Assembly (NCBI GenBank): GCA_905480335.1
Contig: CAJQPY010000031.1
Span: 1-64,000 of the forward strand
From: an uncultured Ilumatobacter sp.
GTDB taxonomy: Bacteria > Actinomycetota > Acidimicrobiia > Acidimicrobiales > Ilumatobacteraceae
Direction of reading: 5' to 3'
Length of the DNA: 64,000 nucleotides
Shown here: piece after piece, positions 26,944 through 36,400 of the stretch
How the letters are laid out: the number at the start of each line of letters is the position of its first letter
Numbering within the stretch: the first letter of the stretch is position 1
The notes under the pieces: model-generated
What the model was told of the DNA's origin: nothing
Databases searched by the model: none
What the model saw: the letters and a program-made list of their open reading frames with translations, nothing else
Program-made: the position numbers and the translations under genes

Positions 26944-28317
26944 ATGTCGGACGGATTGCTGACTGCGCTCGGACTCCTCGCCGTTGTCCTGCTGATTGCT
27001 GCGAATGGGTATTTTGTGGCAGCAGAATTCGCCTTTGTCGCGTCCCGGCGATCGAAGTTTGTAGAGGGTGCGTCCGATGGCGATAAGCAGTCGATCCGTG
27101 CGCTGGCTGTCCATAAGCGGCTCAGCTTCATGCTCTCTGGAGCGCAGCTGGGGATTACGGTTACATCTCTCGTGCTCGGGTTCATTGCCCGCCCGGCAAT
27201 CGCCGGAGCGATCGAACCGGTGCTTGACGGGGTGGGCATCAGTGAAAGCGCCTCGTTCGGGGTTTCGCTCGTAATCGCTTTCGTGCTGGCGACAATTGCA
27301 CAGATGGTTTTCGGTGAGTTGGCGCCGAAGAATCTCGCAATCGCAAAGCCGGAGGCAGTGGGGCGGGCAGTTGCCGGCTCGACGCTGCTTTTTATGAAGG
27401 TTGCCGGTCCGATGATCCGTCTGTTTGACGGTTCGGCTAACCGGTTGTTGAAGGTGTTCGGCGTCGAGCCAGTGGAGGAACTACACGCAGCCGTCTCGAC
27501 CGAAGAACTCGACTTAATCGTCGACTCGGCTGCAGAGTCGGGACACTTGACTATCTCGCAGGCCGGCTTGTTGGAGCGGGCAATCGATTTCGGCGAGCTC
27601 GAAGCTTCTGACGCGATGGTCGCCTGGAACAAGGTCGTGACGATCGCCGGGTCAGCGACCGCCGCTGACCTGCGCGATGCAATGGCTTCGTTCCGGTCGC
27701 GCTTTCCAGTGGTCGACCCCAACGGCAAGGTGCAGGGCATCGTCCATGCCAAGGACCTGCTTGGCGTCGATCGATCTGAGTACGACAAAGTTTTGGTCCA
27801 ATCACTAATGCATGAAGTAATTGCCGTGCCCGAGGCAGCGCGCTTGACGATTGTTCTCACCCAGCTGCGAGCACATTCGACAGAGATGGCGCTCGTGATC
27901 GACGAGTACGGCGCACCCGCCGGCATCGTGACGCTCGAAGACATCGTCGAGGAACTGGTCGGTGAGATTGAGGACGAGTACGACCCGGCTGAAAGCTCGG
28001 AGCAGACACAGACCGCGCCCGGAGTGTGGGTGGTGTCAGGCACCACTCGGCCCGACGAGATCGAGCGGGCGTCCGGTCTTGAACTCCCCGCCGGTGAGTA
28101 CGACACCGTCGCCGGACTCGTCTTGGACAGACTTGAGCGGCTGGTCGAGGTGGGCGACTCGGTCGTCGTTGACGGCGTGCTGATCGAGGTCACCGACGTC
28201 GACGGTTACGCAATCGAAGAGGTTCGCCTCCAAGTCCTCATTGGCGGGGATGAATCCGAGGTCTATGTGGCCGGCCCGGAGATAGTGCCGCCTGATGCTG
28301 AAGAAGCTTGTTCGTGA
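26944..28317 (+). CDS. CNNM/CorC-type CBS-domain membrane protein, first copy
   Basis: A 457-residue HlyC/CorC-family protein, thought to take part in divalent-cation (Mg/Co) transport. Residues 1-190 are the CNNM (DUF21) membrane domain with helices around LLAVVLLIAANGYFVAAEFA, LGITVTSLVLGF and IAFVLATIAQMVFGELAPK. A CBS pair follows (about 205-335; LVIDEYGAPAGIVTLEDI) and a CorC_HlyC domain (350-430). Either the TTG at 26941 or the ATG at 26944 may start it. A paralogue overlaps its end. Confidence 0.92.
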   Translation: MSDGLLTALGLLAVVLLIAANGYFVAAEFAFVASRRSKFVEGASDGDKQSIRALAVHKRLSFMLSGAQLGITVTSLVLGFIARPAIAGAIEPVLDGVGISESASFGVSLVIAFVLATIAQMVFGELAPKNLAIAKPEAVGRAVAGSTLLFMKVAGPMIRLFDGSANRLLKVFGVEPVEELHAAVSTEELDLIVDSAAESGHLTISQAGLLERAIDFGELEASDAMVAWNKVVTIAGSATAADLRDAMASFRSRFPVVDPNGKVQGIVHAKDLLGVDRSEYDKVLVQSLMHEVIAVPEAARLTIVLTQLRAHSTEMALVIDEYGAPAGIVTLEDIVEELVGEIEDEYDPAESSEQTQTAPGVWVVSGTTRPDEIERASGLELPAGEYDTVAGLVLDRLERLVEVGDSVVVDGVLIEVTDVDGYAIEEVRLQVLIGGDESEVYVAGPEIVPPDAEEACS

Positions 28318-29654
28318 ACCCGAGCCTGATAGCGGCCGAGGAGGGTATTCGTGTTGCATGGGGCGCTCTCGGGCTTGCCATCGTTCTGCTTGCGTTGAAC
28401 GGGTTTTTTGTAGCTGCCGAGTTCGCCCTGCTCGCCTCGAGGCGGTCGCGCATAGAGCAGCTCGCTGCTGACGGCAACCGCAGCGCGAAGTCGGCGCTCG
28501 CCGGGATTAGAGAGTTGACGCTGATGCTTGCTGGCGCCCAATTAGGCATCACAATGTGTTCTCTCGGGCTCGGGCTCGTCGCCGAACCGGCAGTCGCCGC
28601 GATCTTTGAGGGCGTGCTAGGGGAGTGGTTCAGCCTTTCCGACACGTGGACGCATCTCATCGGTTTCACGTTGGCGCTGTCGATTGTGGTGTTTCTGCAC
28701 ATGGTGGTGGGTGAGATGGCGCCCAAGTCGTGGGCTATTTCGCACCCAGAGAATTCGGCGATGAAGCTGTCCCGTCCGTTCCGAGCATTCGTCACGGTGT
28801 TCCGCCCTGTGATCTGGTTGATGAACGGCCTTGCCAATCTCGTGGTGAAGGCGGTGGGGGTCGAGCCACAAGACGAGCGAGCGATGGCGCACTCGCCAAG
28901 CGACCTTCTCCTATTGCTCGACGAATCGGCGGGTCAGGGCGGGCTTGCAGCACCCGAGCACGAACTGCTCACCCGTTCACTGGAGCTTTCGGGGTTGACG
29001 GCTTCCGCAGCGATGACGGTCCGCCGCGACATTGTCGCTGTCTCAGCCGACTCATCTGCGCAAGTGGCGGCATCCGAGGCGCATCGAACAGGGAGAAGCC
29101 GGATCATCGTATTCGAGGGCGACCTTGACCACGTCAAAGGATTCGTCCACGCAAAGGACCTGCTCCGCCTGCCGACAGGGAGTTGGGAATCGACCGTGGT
29201 CGGCAAAATCACGCGGCGGGTGATGGTCACCCCCGAGTACCACCGACTCGAGGACTTGCTGCTTGAGATGCAGACCGAGCGGCAGCACATTGCATTGGTA
29301 ATCGACGAGCACGGCACTGTTGTCGGGCTCGTGACCCTCGAAGACGTTATCGAGGAACTGATTGGCGATTTCAACGACGAATCCGACTTGCGTCATGGAG
29401 AGTGCGCGCGACTCGACGACGGCTCGTTTCGGGTTAACGGAACGCTTCGTTACGACGAGTTTGAGGAGTTCACCGGCATTGCACTCCCGGATGGTGAGTG
29501 GCAGACCGTTGCCGGATATGTAATCGCTGCTTTCGACGAGATCCCTGCGGTCGGCGACCGAGTCGAGACCGAAGTCGGACAGTTCGAGGTGTTGTCGATG
29601 GATGCGTATGCGATTGACTCTCTGCGTGTCAGCCTCACGGTCAGCGGCAGTTGA
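28308..29654 (+). CDS. CNNM/CorC-type CBS-domain membrane protein, second copy
   Basis: A 448-residue paralogue of the preceding gene with the same order: CNNM membrane domain (IVLLALNGFFVAAEFALLAS, LGITMCSLGLGL, HMVVGEMAPKSWA), CBS pair (LVIDEHGTVVGLVTLEDV) and CorC_HlyC domain. The start is a TTG at 28308 or, with a GTGA overlap on the upstream stop, a GTG at 28314. The two genes are translationally coupled, so a heteromer is plausible. Such tandem pairs are common in Actinobacteria. Confidence 0.92.
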   Translation: MFVNPSLIAAEEGIRVAWGALGLAIVLLALNGFFVAAEFALLASRRSRIEQLAADGNRSAKSALAGIRELTLMLAGAQLGITMCSLGLGLVAEPAVAAIFEGVLGEWFSLSDTWTHLIGFTLALSIVVFLHMVVGEMAPKSWAISHPENSAMKLSRPFRAFVTVFRPVIWLMNGLANLVVKAVGVEPQDERAMAHSPSDLLLLLDESAGQGGLAAPEHELLTRSLELSGLTASAAMTVRRDIVAVSADSSAQVAASEAHRTGRSRIIVFEGDLDHVKGFVHAKDLLRLPTGSWESTVVGKITRRVMVTPEYHRLEDLLLEMQTERQHIALVIDEHGTVVGLVTLEDVIEELIGDFNDESDLRHGECARLDDGSFRVNGTLRYDEFEEFTGIALPDGEWQTVAGYVIAAFDEIPAVGDRVETEVGQFEVLSMDAYAIDSLRVSLTVSGS

Positions 29655-30113
29655 GGTGGCTCGCTCATGACGAAACGTGAGAACCGGCGACCATGAATTG
29701 TGCGGATTGGTCCTACTATTCGGAGGTAGCGCTGTCGGTGACGTGCTACTCGAAGTAGCCGAGATGCCTGGCCGGCTGAATCGCTGGGAATGCCGTCGTC
29801 TTGCGGGCGACGGTCTCGATGCAGCTCAGAATTGCGAACTCGACTGCTGCAGCCCATGGTCCAGCTGGGGCGGAAGCGATCTGGTCGAAGTATGCGGGGC
29901 GCGGGCTGTGCCCGAAGACGTACGCATCGGCCGTTTCGTCATACTCACCGGTGATCGTGAACCATGCGATCCGGCCCTGCGTGTGCGAGCGGGAGTGAGG
30001 CCGCTGATCCAAGCTGCGGCTGGGGTGAATCTGGGTGCGGCCAAAAAAAGATCTAGAGGTCACCGATTGATGGTGGCGCGGATGCTGCTCAGCCTTGGGG
30101 TTAAGGTGATCGA
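29655..30113. other. spacer before uvrB, possibly with a decayed open frame
   Basis: The minus-strand frame ending at 29746 has protein-like composition over its last ~75 codons (AWFTITGEYDETADAYVFGH, then PRPAYFDQIASAP), but upstream of about 29975 it looks non-coding and has no good start. It may be the tail of a decayed gene; I do not recognise it. No RNA gene is seen. Confidence 0.4.
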
Positions 30114-30129
30114 GAGAACGCACGTTCGT
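30114..30129. promoter_or_regulatory. LexA (SOS) box upstream of uvrB
   Basis: GAAC-GCAC-GTTC at 30116-30127, followed by G, matches the Gram-positive/actinobacterial SOS box CGAAC-N4-GTTCG at all but one core base. It lies 20 bp before the uvrB ATG and overlaps the space before a weak -10-like TAGGGT (30136-30141). Confidence 0.7.
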
Positions 30130-30147
30130 TCTCGGTAGGGTAGGCAA

Positions 30148-32286
30148 ATGACCGACGTCGTTGAAAGCGCCGCCGTTGACAGTGTCGCCAAGAAGATCAG
30201 AGTCGAACAGGACTTGGCATTGCTAGGCGGCGACGTTCAGTCGGAGAACTACGGGGTCGATGACGACCGGCGGTTCATGGTCGAGTCAGAGTTCCAGCCT
30301 TCTGGGGCGCAACCGGCGGCTATCTCCGCACTCGCAGATGGGGTCGAGGAAGGGCAGCGGTTTCAGACCTTGCTTGGCATCACTGGTTCGGGAAAGTCAG
30401 CCACCATTGCCTGGACAATCGAGCAGGTCCAGCGTCCAACGCTGATCCTTGCTCCGAATAAATCACTCGCAGCTCAACTCGCACAAGAAATGCGTGAATT
30501 TTTTCCAAACAACCGTGTCGAGTACTTCGTCTCCTATTACGACTATTACCAGCCTGAGGCATACATACCGTCGAGCGACACGTTCATCGAGAAGGACTCG
30601 TCGGTCAACGACGAAATCGACCGTCTGCGGCACTCGGCGACCGCTGCGTTGCTCACCCGGCGTGACACCATCGTTGTTGCCTCAGTCTCGTGCATCTACG
30701 GGATGGGAAACCCTGACGAGTACCGGGGTCATCTGCTCGACATGAATGTTGGCGTTGACTACGACATGCGCTCGATCCTGCGCCGTCTCGTCGATATGCA
30801 GTACGACCGGAACGACATGACTCTCGGGCGTGGCAATTTCCGGGTGCGTGGAGACACCATCGAGATCCACCCCGCCTACGAGGAGAACGTGCTTCGAGTC
30901 GAGATGTTCGGTGACACCATCGAGCGAATCACCACGATTGATCCGGTGACGGGAGAGAACCTGCGCGACCTTGATCGCGCATACGTGTTTCCCGCCACGC
31001 ATTACGCCACGTCCGCCGAACGTCTGCAGACGGCGATGGGCAAGATCGAAGCCGAACTCCAAGTGCGGCTCGCCGAGTTTGAGGAACAAGGGAAGTTGCT
31101 TGAGGCGCAGCGGCTGAGGATGCGCACGTCATATGACCTTGAGATGATGAGCGAAGTTGGCTACTGCAACGGTATCGAGAACTACTCGATGCACATGGAT
31201 GGCCGCAACTACGGCGAGCCGCCGTTTACGCTGCTCGACTACTTCCCTGAAGATTATCTGCTCGTGATCGACGAGAGTCACGTCGCAGTCCCACAACTGC
31301 ACGGCCAGTACGCTGGCGACCGCAGTCGCAAGAACATGCTCGTCGATCATGGATTCCGTTTGCCGTCGGCGCGTGACAATCGTCCGCTCACCTTCGAAGA
31401 GGTGCTCGGCCGGGTCAACCAGGGCATCTTCGTGTCAGCGACGCCCTCGGAGTATGAGACGCGCGTATCGACCAACCTCGTCGAGCAGGTCATCCGTCCG
31501 ACAGGACTGGTCGATCCGGAGGTCATCGTTAAGCCGACGAAGGGTCAGATCGATGACCTCATGGAGCTCGTCAATGGTCGCATTGCGATGGGCGACCGCG
31601 CGCTGGTTACGACTCTTACCAAAAAGATGGCGGAGGATCTCACGGACTACCTCCTTGAGCAAGGTCTGCGCGTGCGGTACCTGCACTCAAACATCGACAC
31701 GATCCAGCGAATCGAGATTCTCAGAGCGTTGCGGCTCGGCGAGTTCGACGTACTCGTCGGCATCAACCTGCTCCGCGAGGGCCTTGATCTGCCCGAGGTG
31801 TCGCTCGTTTGCATCCTTGATGCTGACAAGGAAGGCTTTCTTCGCTCTGAGACGTCCCTCATTCAGATGATAGGTCGTGCCGCCCGCAATGTTGACGGTC
31901 AGGTCGTGATGTACGCCGACAAGATCACCGACTCGATGACTAGCGCGATCGAGACCACGCAGGAGCGCCGCAAGATCCAGCTGGCCTACAACGAAGAGCA
32001 CGGGATCGACCCTCAGACGATTCGCAAGGCCGTCGGTGACATTCTGTCAATGCTGCGCGGACCGGAGGATCGCGCTGTGGTACCAGGCAAGGACCGCCGC
32101 CGACAGCGTGAGCGGGACAAGGTGAATACCGAGTTGAAGAACCTCCCGCAGCAGGAACTGGCTCGGCTTATTCAGACGCTCGAAGAGGAGATGCACGCGG
32201 CATCTGCCGACCTCAAGTTCGAGTATGCTGCGAAACTTCGTGACGAGATCAATGATCTCCGTCGGCAGGTCGTCGACGCTGGCTGA
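30148..32286 (+). CDS. uvrB: excinuclease ABC subunit B
   Basis: Damage-verifying helicase-like subunit of nucleotide excision repair. The 712-residue protein has Walker A GITGSGKS (77-84), the beta-hairpin region [20 protein letters not shown] that clamps the damaged strand, helicase motifs including [16 protein letters not shown] and QMIGRAARN, and a C-terminal UVR domain (about 670-705) that contacts UvrC. A LexA box lies just upstream. The ATG is 7 nt from the putative -10, so the message may be leaderless. uvrA follows after 160 bp with its own LexA box. Confidence 0.97.
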   Translation: MTDVVESAAVDSVAKKIRVEQDLALLGGDVQSENYGVDDDRRFMVESEFQPSGAQPAAISALADGVEEGQRFQTLLGITGSGKSATIAWTIEQVQRPTLILAPNKSLAAQLAQEMREFFPNNRVEYFVSYYDYYQPEAYIPSSDTFIEKDSSVNDEIDRLRHSATAALLTRRDTIVVASVSCIYGMGNPDEYRGHLLDMNVGVDYDMRSILRRLVDMQYDRNDMTLGRGNFRVRGDTIEIHPAYEENVLRVEMFGDTIERITTIDPVTGENLRDLDRAYVFPATHYATSAERLQTAMGKIEAELQVRLAEFEEQGKLLEAQRLRMRTSYDLEMMSEVGYCNGIENYSMHMDGRNYGEPPFTLLDYFPEDYLLVIDESHVAVPQLHGQYAGDRSRKNMLVDHGFRLPSARDNRPLTFEEVLGRVNQGIFVSATPSEYETRVSTNLVEQVIRPTGLVDPEVIVKPTKGQIDDLMELVNGRIAMGDRALVTTLTKKMAEDLTDYLLEQGLRVRYLHSNIDTIQRIEILRALRLGEFDVLVGINLLREGLDLPEVSLVCILDADKEGFLRSETSLIQMIGRAARNVDGQVVMYADKITDSMTSAIETTQERRKIQLAYNEEHGIDPQTIRKAVGDILSMLRGPEDRAVVPGKDRRRQRERDKVNTELKNLPQQELARLIQTLEEEMHAASADLKFEYAAKLRDEINDLRRQVVDAG

Positions 32287-32411
32287 GAGCAGCCAATCGA
32301 GCCCGCCTTGGTACTCGTTTTGTCGTCTCGCTGCGCGCATCAGCCCGTTCAGATCTCAAAGGCCCCGAGCCGAGCTCAGGCAGCTGGGCGGAGGACGACA
32401 TTGAGACATTC

Positions 32412-32437
32412 TGGAACACATGTTCGCCGGGTAGTAT
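32412..32437 (+). promoter_or_regulatory. LexA box and -10 element of uvrA
   Basis: GAAC-ACAT-GTTCG (32414-32426) is an SOS-type operator. TAGTAT at 32432-32437 is a good -10 and lies 9 nt before the uvrA ATG at 32447, so transcription would begin almost at the start codon. The same box-to-start geometry is seen at uvrB. Confidence 0.72.
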
Positions 32438-32446
32438 CAGTCGCTC

Positions 32447-35380
32447 ATGGCCCCAAGCACGACCGCCTCTGCCACCCCCGCCAAGAAAAAACGCAGCGCC
32501 CGCGCTACCGCGGATCAGCCTCAAATTGTCGTTCGCGGAGCGCGCGAGCACAATCTGAAGAACATCAACGTCGAACTCCCGCGTGACAAGCTGGTTGTGT
32601 TCACGGGGCTGTCCGGCTCGGGCAAGTCGAGCCTGGCGTTCGATACGATCTATGCCGAGGGGCAGCGACGCTATGTGGAGTCGCTGAGCTCCTACGCTCG
32701 CCAGTTTCTCGGCCAGATGGACAAGCCCGACGTCGACGTGATCGATGGGTTGTCGCCAGCGATCTCGATTGATCAGAAGTCGGGCTCAAGAAATCCGCGA
32801 TCTACGGTTGGCACAATCACGGAGGTCTACGATTATCTCCGTCTGCTGTACGCACGTATCGGGGTGCAGCACTGCCCGAAAGACGGGACTCTGCTTGAGC
32901 GGCAGACCCCGCAGCAGATCGTTGACCGAATTCTGGAGATGGAAAACGGGGTTCGGTTTCAGGTGCTCGCCCCGGTTGTGCGTGGTCGCAAGGGCGAGTA
33001 CGACACCCTGCTTCAGGACCTCTCGGGCCAGGGGTACGTGCGTGCAGTGATCGACGGCGAAACGGTCGATATTGATGAGTTCCTGAAGCGGGATGAGCGT
33101 CTCGCGAAGTACGAAAATCACAAGATCGCAATCGTCGTCGACCGGCTCGTGCTGAAAGCGGGAATCGAGCGTCGGCTGACCGACTCGCTTGAGGGTGCGC
33201 TCACGCTGGCCGACGGCGTGGCTGAAATCGAAATCGTTGACCGTGATGCGAAGGGCGGCGACTCGGAGAACGAGCTGATCACCTTCAGCCAGCACCTGGC
33301 TTGCCCGGTCTGCGACAACAGTTTCGACGAGCCGGCGCCCCGTAACTTCTCGTTCAACTCGCCGTACGGCGCATGTGCGGTCTGCGACGGCCTCGGCACA
33401 ACGTTCGAAGTCGATCCAGAGTTGGTGATTCCCGACGGCGAGATCGCCTTGGTCGACGGAGCGATCGCTCCTTGGCGCAGCGCGAACACCCAGTACTTCA
33501 AACGGATGCTTGAGTCCGTCGCCAACATTAATGACATTGACCTCGCAACTCCGTGGGAGGACCTCACCGCCAGACAGCAGCGGGTTGTGCTCCACGGCGT
33601 CACGGGCAAAATGACAGTCAAGTACAAGAACCGCTACGGGCGTCAGCGTTCGTACTCCACCGAATACGAGGGTGTCATCCCGTGGCTCAAGCGGCGCCAC
33701 GAGGGCAGCGACAGCGAGTGGGCGCGGGAACAATATGAGGGATACATGCGCCTAGTTGCGTGTTCGACATGCGGCGGTGCTCGTCTCAAACCTGCCACCT
33801 TGGCGATCACGATCAACAACAAGAACATCTCCGAAGTGAGCGACATGTCGATCGGCGAGTCGGCGAAATTCCTCGCTGCGCTCAAACTCTCCGAACGTGA
33901 CCGGATGATTGCCGAACGCGTGACAAAAGAGATCAATGCGCGACTGGGCTTCCTGCTCGATGTCGGACTCGACTACCTCACGATGTCTCGTTCGGCAGGC
34001 ACGCTCGCCGGCGGTGAAGCGCAGCGCATCCGCCTTGCCTCACAGATCGGTTCGGGCCTCGTCGGAACGCTGTACGTGCTTGATGAGCCATCGATCGGTC
34101 TTCATCAGCGTGACAACCAGCGGCTGATCGACACCCTGACGCGCCTACGTGACCTCGGCAATACGGTGATCGTCGTGGAGCATGACGAGGAAACGATCCG
34201 TACCTCAGACTGGATCGTCGACATCGGCCCGGGCGCCGGTGAACACGGTGGTGAAGTCGTGTACGCGGGCCCTGTCAAGGGCATCACCAAGGCCAAGGAG
34301 TCGATTACTGGGCAGTACTTGACGGGCAAGAAGTCGATCCCCGTTCCGGCCGAGCGTCGGTCCCAGAGCTTCGACCGGTTACAGATCGTCGGTGCGCGTG
34401 AGCACAACTTGCAGGACCTCACCGTTGAAATACCGCTAGGCAACTTCGTCTGCATTACTGGCGTGTCAGGGTCGGGGAAGTCGACGCTGATCCGCGACAT
34501 CCTGCTGCCCGTCCTGATGCAAAAGATCTATAAGTCGAAGACGCCAGCCGGTAAGCACAAGCGGATCAACGGCGTCGAAAACCTCGACAAGGTGATCGAC
34601 ATGGACCAGTCCCCGATCGGGCGAACGCCGCGCTCGAACCCAGCGACCTACACCGGCGTGTTCGACAAGATCCGCAAGCTTTACTCGTCGACCAACGAGG
34701 CCAAAGTCCGTGGGTACCTGCCCGGGCGGTTCAGCTTCAACGTCAAGGGTGGTCGCTGCGAAGCTTGCTCGGGCGACGGCACGATTAAGATCGAAATGCA
34801 CTTTCTCCCCGACGTGTACGTGCCGTGTGAGGTGTGTAAGGGAGCGCGATTTAATCGCGACACTCTCGATATTGAATTCAAGGGCAAGAACATCGCCGAG
34901 GTCCTCGACATGCCGGTTGCTGAAGCCGTTGATTTCTTCGCGAACCAGCCGGGAATCGCGCGCTACATGCAGACGCTTATGGACGTGGGTCTCGGATACG
35001 TGCGGTTAGGTCAGTCGGCGCCGACACTTTCTGGTGGCGAGGCGCAGCGGGTGAAGCTGGCAACCGAACTTGCGAAGCGTTCGACAGGCCACACGATTTA
35101 CCTGCTCGATGAGCCGACGACCGGTCTGCACTTCGATGACGTTCGTCGTCTCCTTACTGTGCTCCAGCGTCTCGTCGACCAGGGCAACACAGTGCTCGTG
35201 ATCGAGCACAGCCTCGACGTGATTAAGACCGCCGACTGGATCGTCGACCTTGGTCCGAACGGTGGATCGGGTGGTGGGACAATCGTCGCCGAAGGTCCGC
35301 CCGAGCAAATTGCTGCAGTCAAAAAATCGTATACCGGGCACTACCTGCGTCCACTTCTTCCAACCGCTGGCGACAGTTGA
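32447..35380 (+). CDS. uvrA: excinuclease ABC subunit A
   Basis: Damage-sensing ATPase of nucleotide excision repair, 977 residues. It has two ABC modules, each with Walker A ([12 protein letters not shown] near residue 50; [10 protein letters not shown] near 672) and signature motifs ([28 protein letters not shown]). Zinc-binding cysteines are visible in ACPVC/CAVC and in [16 protein letters not shown]. The ATG at 32447 is preceded by a -10 and LexA box. It converges on the rhomboid-like gene. Confidence 0.98.
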   Translation: MAPSTTASATPAKKKRSARATADQPQIVVRGAREHNLKNINVELPRDKLVVFTGLSGSGKSSLAFDTIYAEGQRRYVESLSSYARQFLGQMDKPDVDVIDGLSPAISIDQKSGSRNPRSTVGTITEVYDYLRLLYARIGVQHCPKDGTLLERQTPQQIVDRILEMENGVRFQVLAPVVRGRKGEYDTLLQDLSGQGYVRAVIDGETVDIDEFLKRDERLAKYENHKIAIVVDRLVLKAGIERRLTDSLEGALTLADGVAEIEIVDRDAKGGDSENELITFSQHLACPVCDNSFDEPAPRNFSFNSPYGACAVCDGLGTTFEVDPELVIPDGEIALVDGAIAPWRSANTQYFKRMLESVANINDIDLATPWEDLTARQQRVVLHGVTGKMTVKYKNRYGRQRSYSTEYEGVIPWLKRRHEGSDSEWAREQYEGYMRLVACSTCGGARLKPATLAITINNKNISEVSDMSIGESAKFLAALKLSERDRMIAERVTKEINARLGFLLDVGLDYLTMSRSAGTLAGGEAQRIRLASQIGSGLVGTLYVLDEPSIGLHQRDNQRLIDTLTRLRDLGNTVIVVEHDEETIRTSDWIVDIGPGAGEHGGEVVYAGPVKGITKAKESITGQYLTGKKSIPVPAERRSQSFDRLQIVGAREHNLQDLTVEIPLGNFVCITGVSGSGKSTLIRDILLPVLMQKIYKSKTPAGKHKRINGVENLDKVIDMDQSPIGRTPRSNPATYTGVFDKIRKLYSSTNEAKVRGYLPGRFSFNVKGGRCEACSGDGTIKIEMHFLPDVYVPCEVCKGARFNRDTLDIEFKGKNIAEVLDMPVAEAVDFFANQPGIARYMQTLMDVGLGYVRLGQSAPTLSGGEAQRVKLATELAKRSTGHTIYLLDEPTTGLHFDDVRRLLTVLQRLVDQGNTVLVIEHSLDVIKTADWIVDLGPNGGSGGGTIVAEGPPEQIAAVKKSYTGHYLRPLLPTAGDS

Positions 35381-35410
35381 GCCAAATCGCTGCGGTTGGG
35401 GCGGTCGACG

Positions 35411-36358
35411 TCAGCGGTTGCGGAGGCGCTTGCTGAGTTCGTTGAGGCGTTCCTTTTCGGTGCTCGAAAGAGCGTCCATGCCCTGATCGCTGATCTTGTC
35501 GAGCAAGCCGTCGAGTTCGGCCTGATCTGCCGGTAATTGGCCGGTGGGTGTAGGGGGCACGGGAATCGATGCGTCTTTGTCCTTACGCCACGGACCTTCC
35601 ACGACTCGCTGACTGGCACCACCTCGTTTGGGCCGTTTTGGCTTAGTCGGCTTCGACCGACGGCTTTTCGAAGAGCGGCTCGACCCGCCTCCGGAGGAAC
35701 CGGGCCCGAGTGGAATGTGCGGAATCGGCCACGCCGTGGCGAGTCCGAGACTTCGCCCGGCGCTGAGTGCTGTAGCTACCGACGTTAGGAGGAACAGGAT
35801 GCCGCCTGCTGCTCGTTCGCCGGTGAACTGGAGGAGCTGCAACATCGTGAAGACGGCGGCGATTGCCCAGATCGGGACGATCTCGAACCAGCGAACGTTC
35901 GGATACGTAGCGGCGTACACCCAGATACCCGCGAGGAAGAGCGGCCCCAGCCCGAATGCCACGCTGTCGAAGTCAAACTGGTTGTTGAAGGCCCCGAGGA
36001 TAGACAAAATAATCGCCGGGACCATCGTGACCGCAGAGATCCAGGTGAGAAATTTTCCGCGCCCAAACAGACCCTCCAACTGCTGCCCGAAGGACCAGAA
36101 AAAGGCGACGCTGATCAGCGCGAAGAACCCCGGGATCTCGGCGATCGGCCATGTGACGACACGCCAGATTTCCCCGTTGCGCACTTTGGCGCCATTAAAG
36201 ACCAGACGCTCAAACAGCGGTGGGCTCGCCGCCCAGATGAACATCGAGAAAACGGCGAGCGAGGTGATGATGTCGACGGTCGTGACGTCGTAACGAGCAA
36301 CTCGAAACCATCCGTCGTTCGGGCGGCGGCGAAATAAGGCGGCGAAGTACTGCGACAT
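35411..36358 (-). CDS. rhomboid-like membrane protein, probably without protease activity
   Basis: A 315-residue protein with about six membrane helices in residues 30-215 (IITSLAVFSMFIWAA, FALISVAFFWSF, FLTWISAVTMVPAIILS, FLAGIWVYAATYP, IVPIWAIAAVFTML), a basic Ser/Lys linker, and a C-terminal helical segment (DGLLDKISDQGMDALSSTEK) like the DUF6576 tail of actinobacterial rhomboids. The GxSG catalytic serine is not found; the equivalent stretch reads FGLGPLF. It is therefore more derlin-like than protease. I take the ATG at 36358; the open frame continuing to 38293 is antisense to uvrC. It is divergent from uvrC by 42 bp. Confidence 0.8.
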   Translation of the reverse strand: MSQYFAALFRRRPNDGWFRVARYDVTTVDIITSLAVFSMFIWAASPPLFERLVFNGAKVRNGEIWRVVTWPIAEIPGFFALISVAFFWSFGQQLEGLFGRGKFLTWISAVTMVPAIILSILGAFNNQFDFDSVAFGLGPLFLAGIWVYAATYPNVRWFEIVPIWAIAAVFTMLQLLQFTGERAAGGILFLLTSVATALSAGRSLGLATAWPIPHIPLGPGSSGGGSSRSSKSRRSKPTKPKRPKRGGASQRVVEGPWRKDKDASIPVPPTPTGQLPADQAELDGLLDKISDQGMDALSSTEKERLNELSKRLRNR

Positions 36359-36400
36359 TGAGCCCCCACGGTATCGCCACGTCCGTATCCTGAGCACGTC

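Noticed and set aside
26689-27114. Separate small minus-strand gene ending at the TGA
   Set aside because: Its last ~37 codons are the N-terminus of the Sec peroxidase; the part above 26800 is spacer and the start of the CBS-domain gene on the other strand.
26796-28193. Minus-strand 465-codon open frame opposite the first CNNM gene
   Set aside because: Ser/Thr/Ala-rich shadow of a clear membrane protein with CBS domains.
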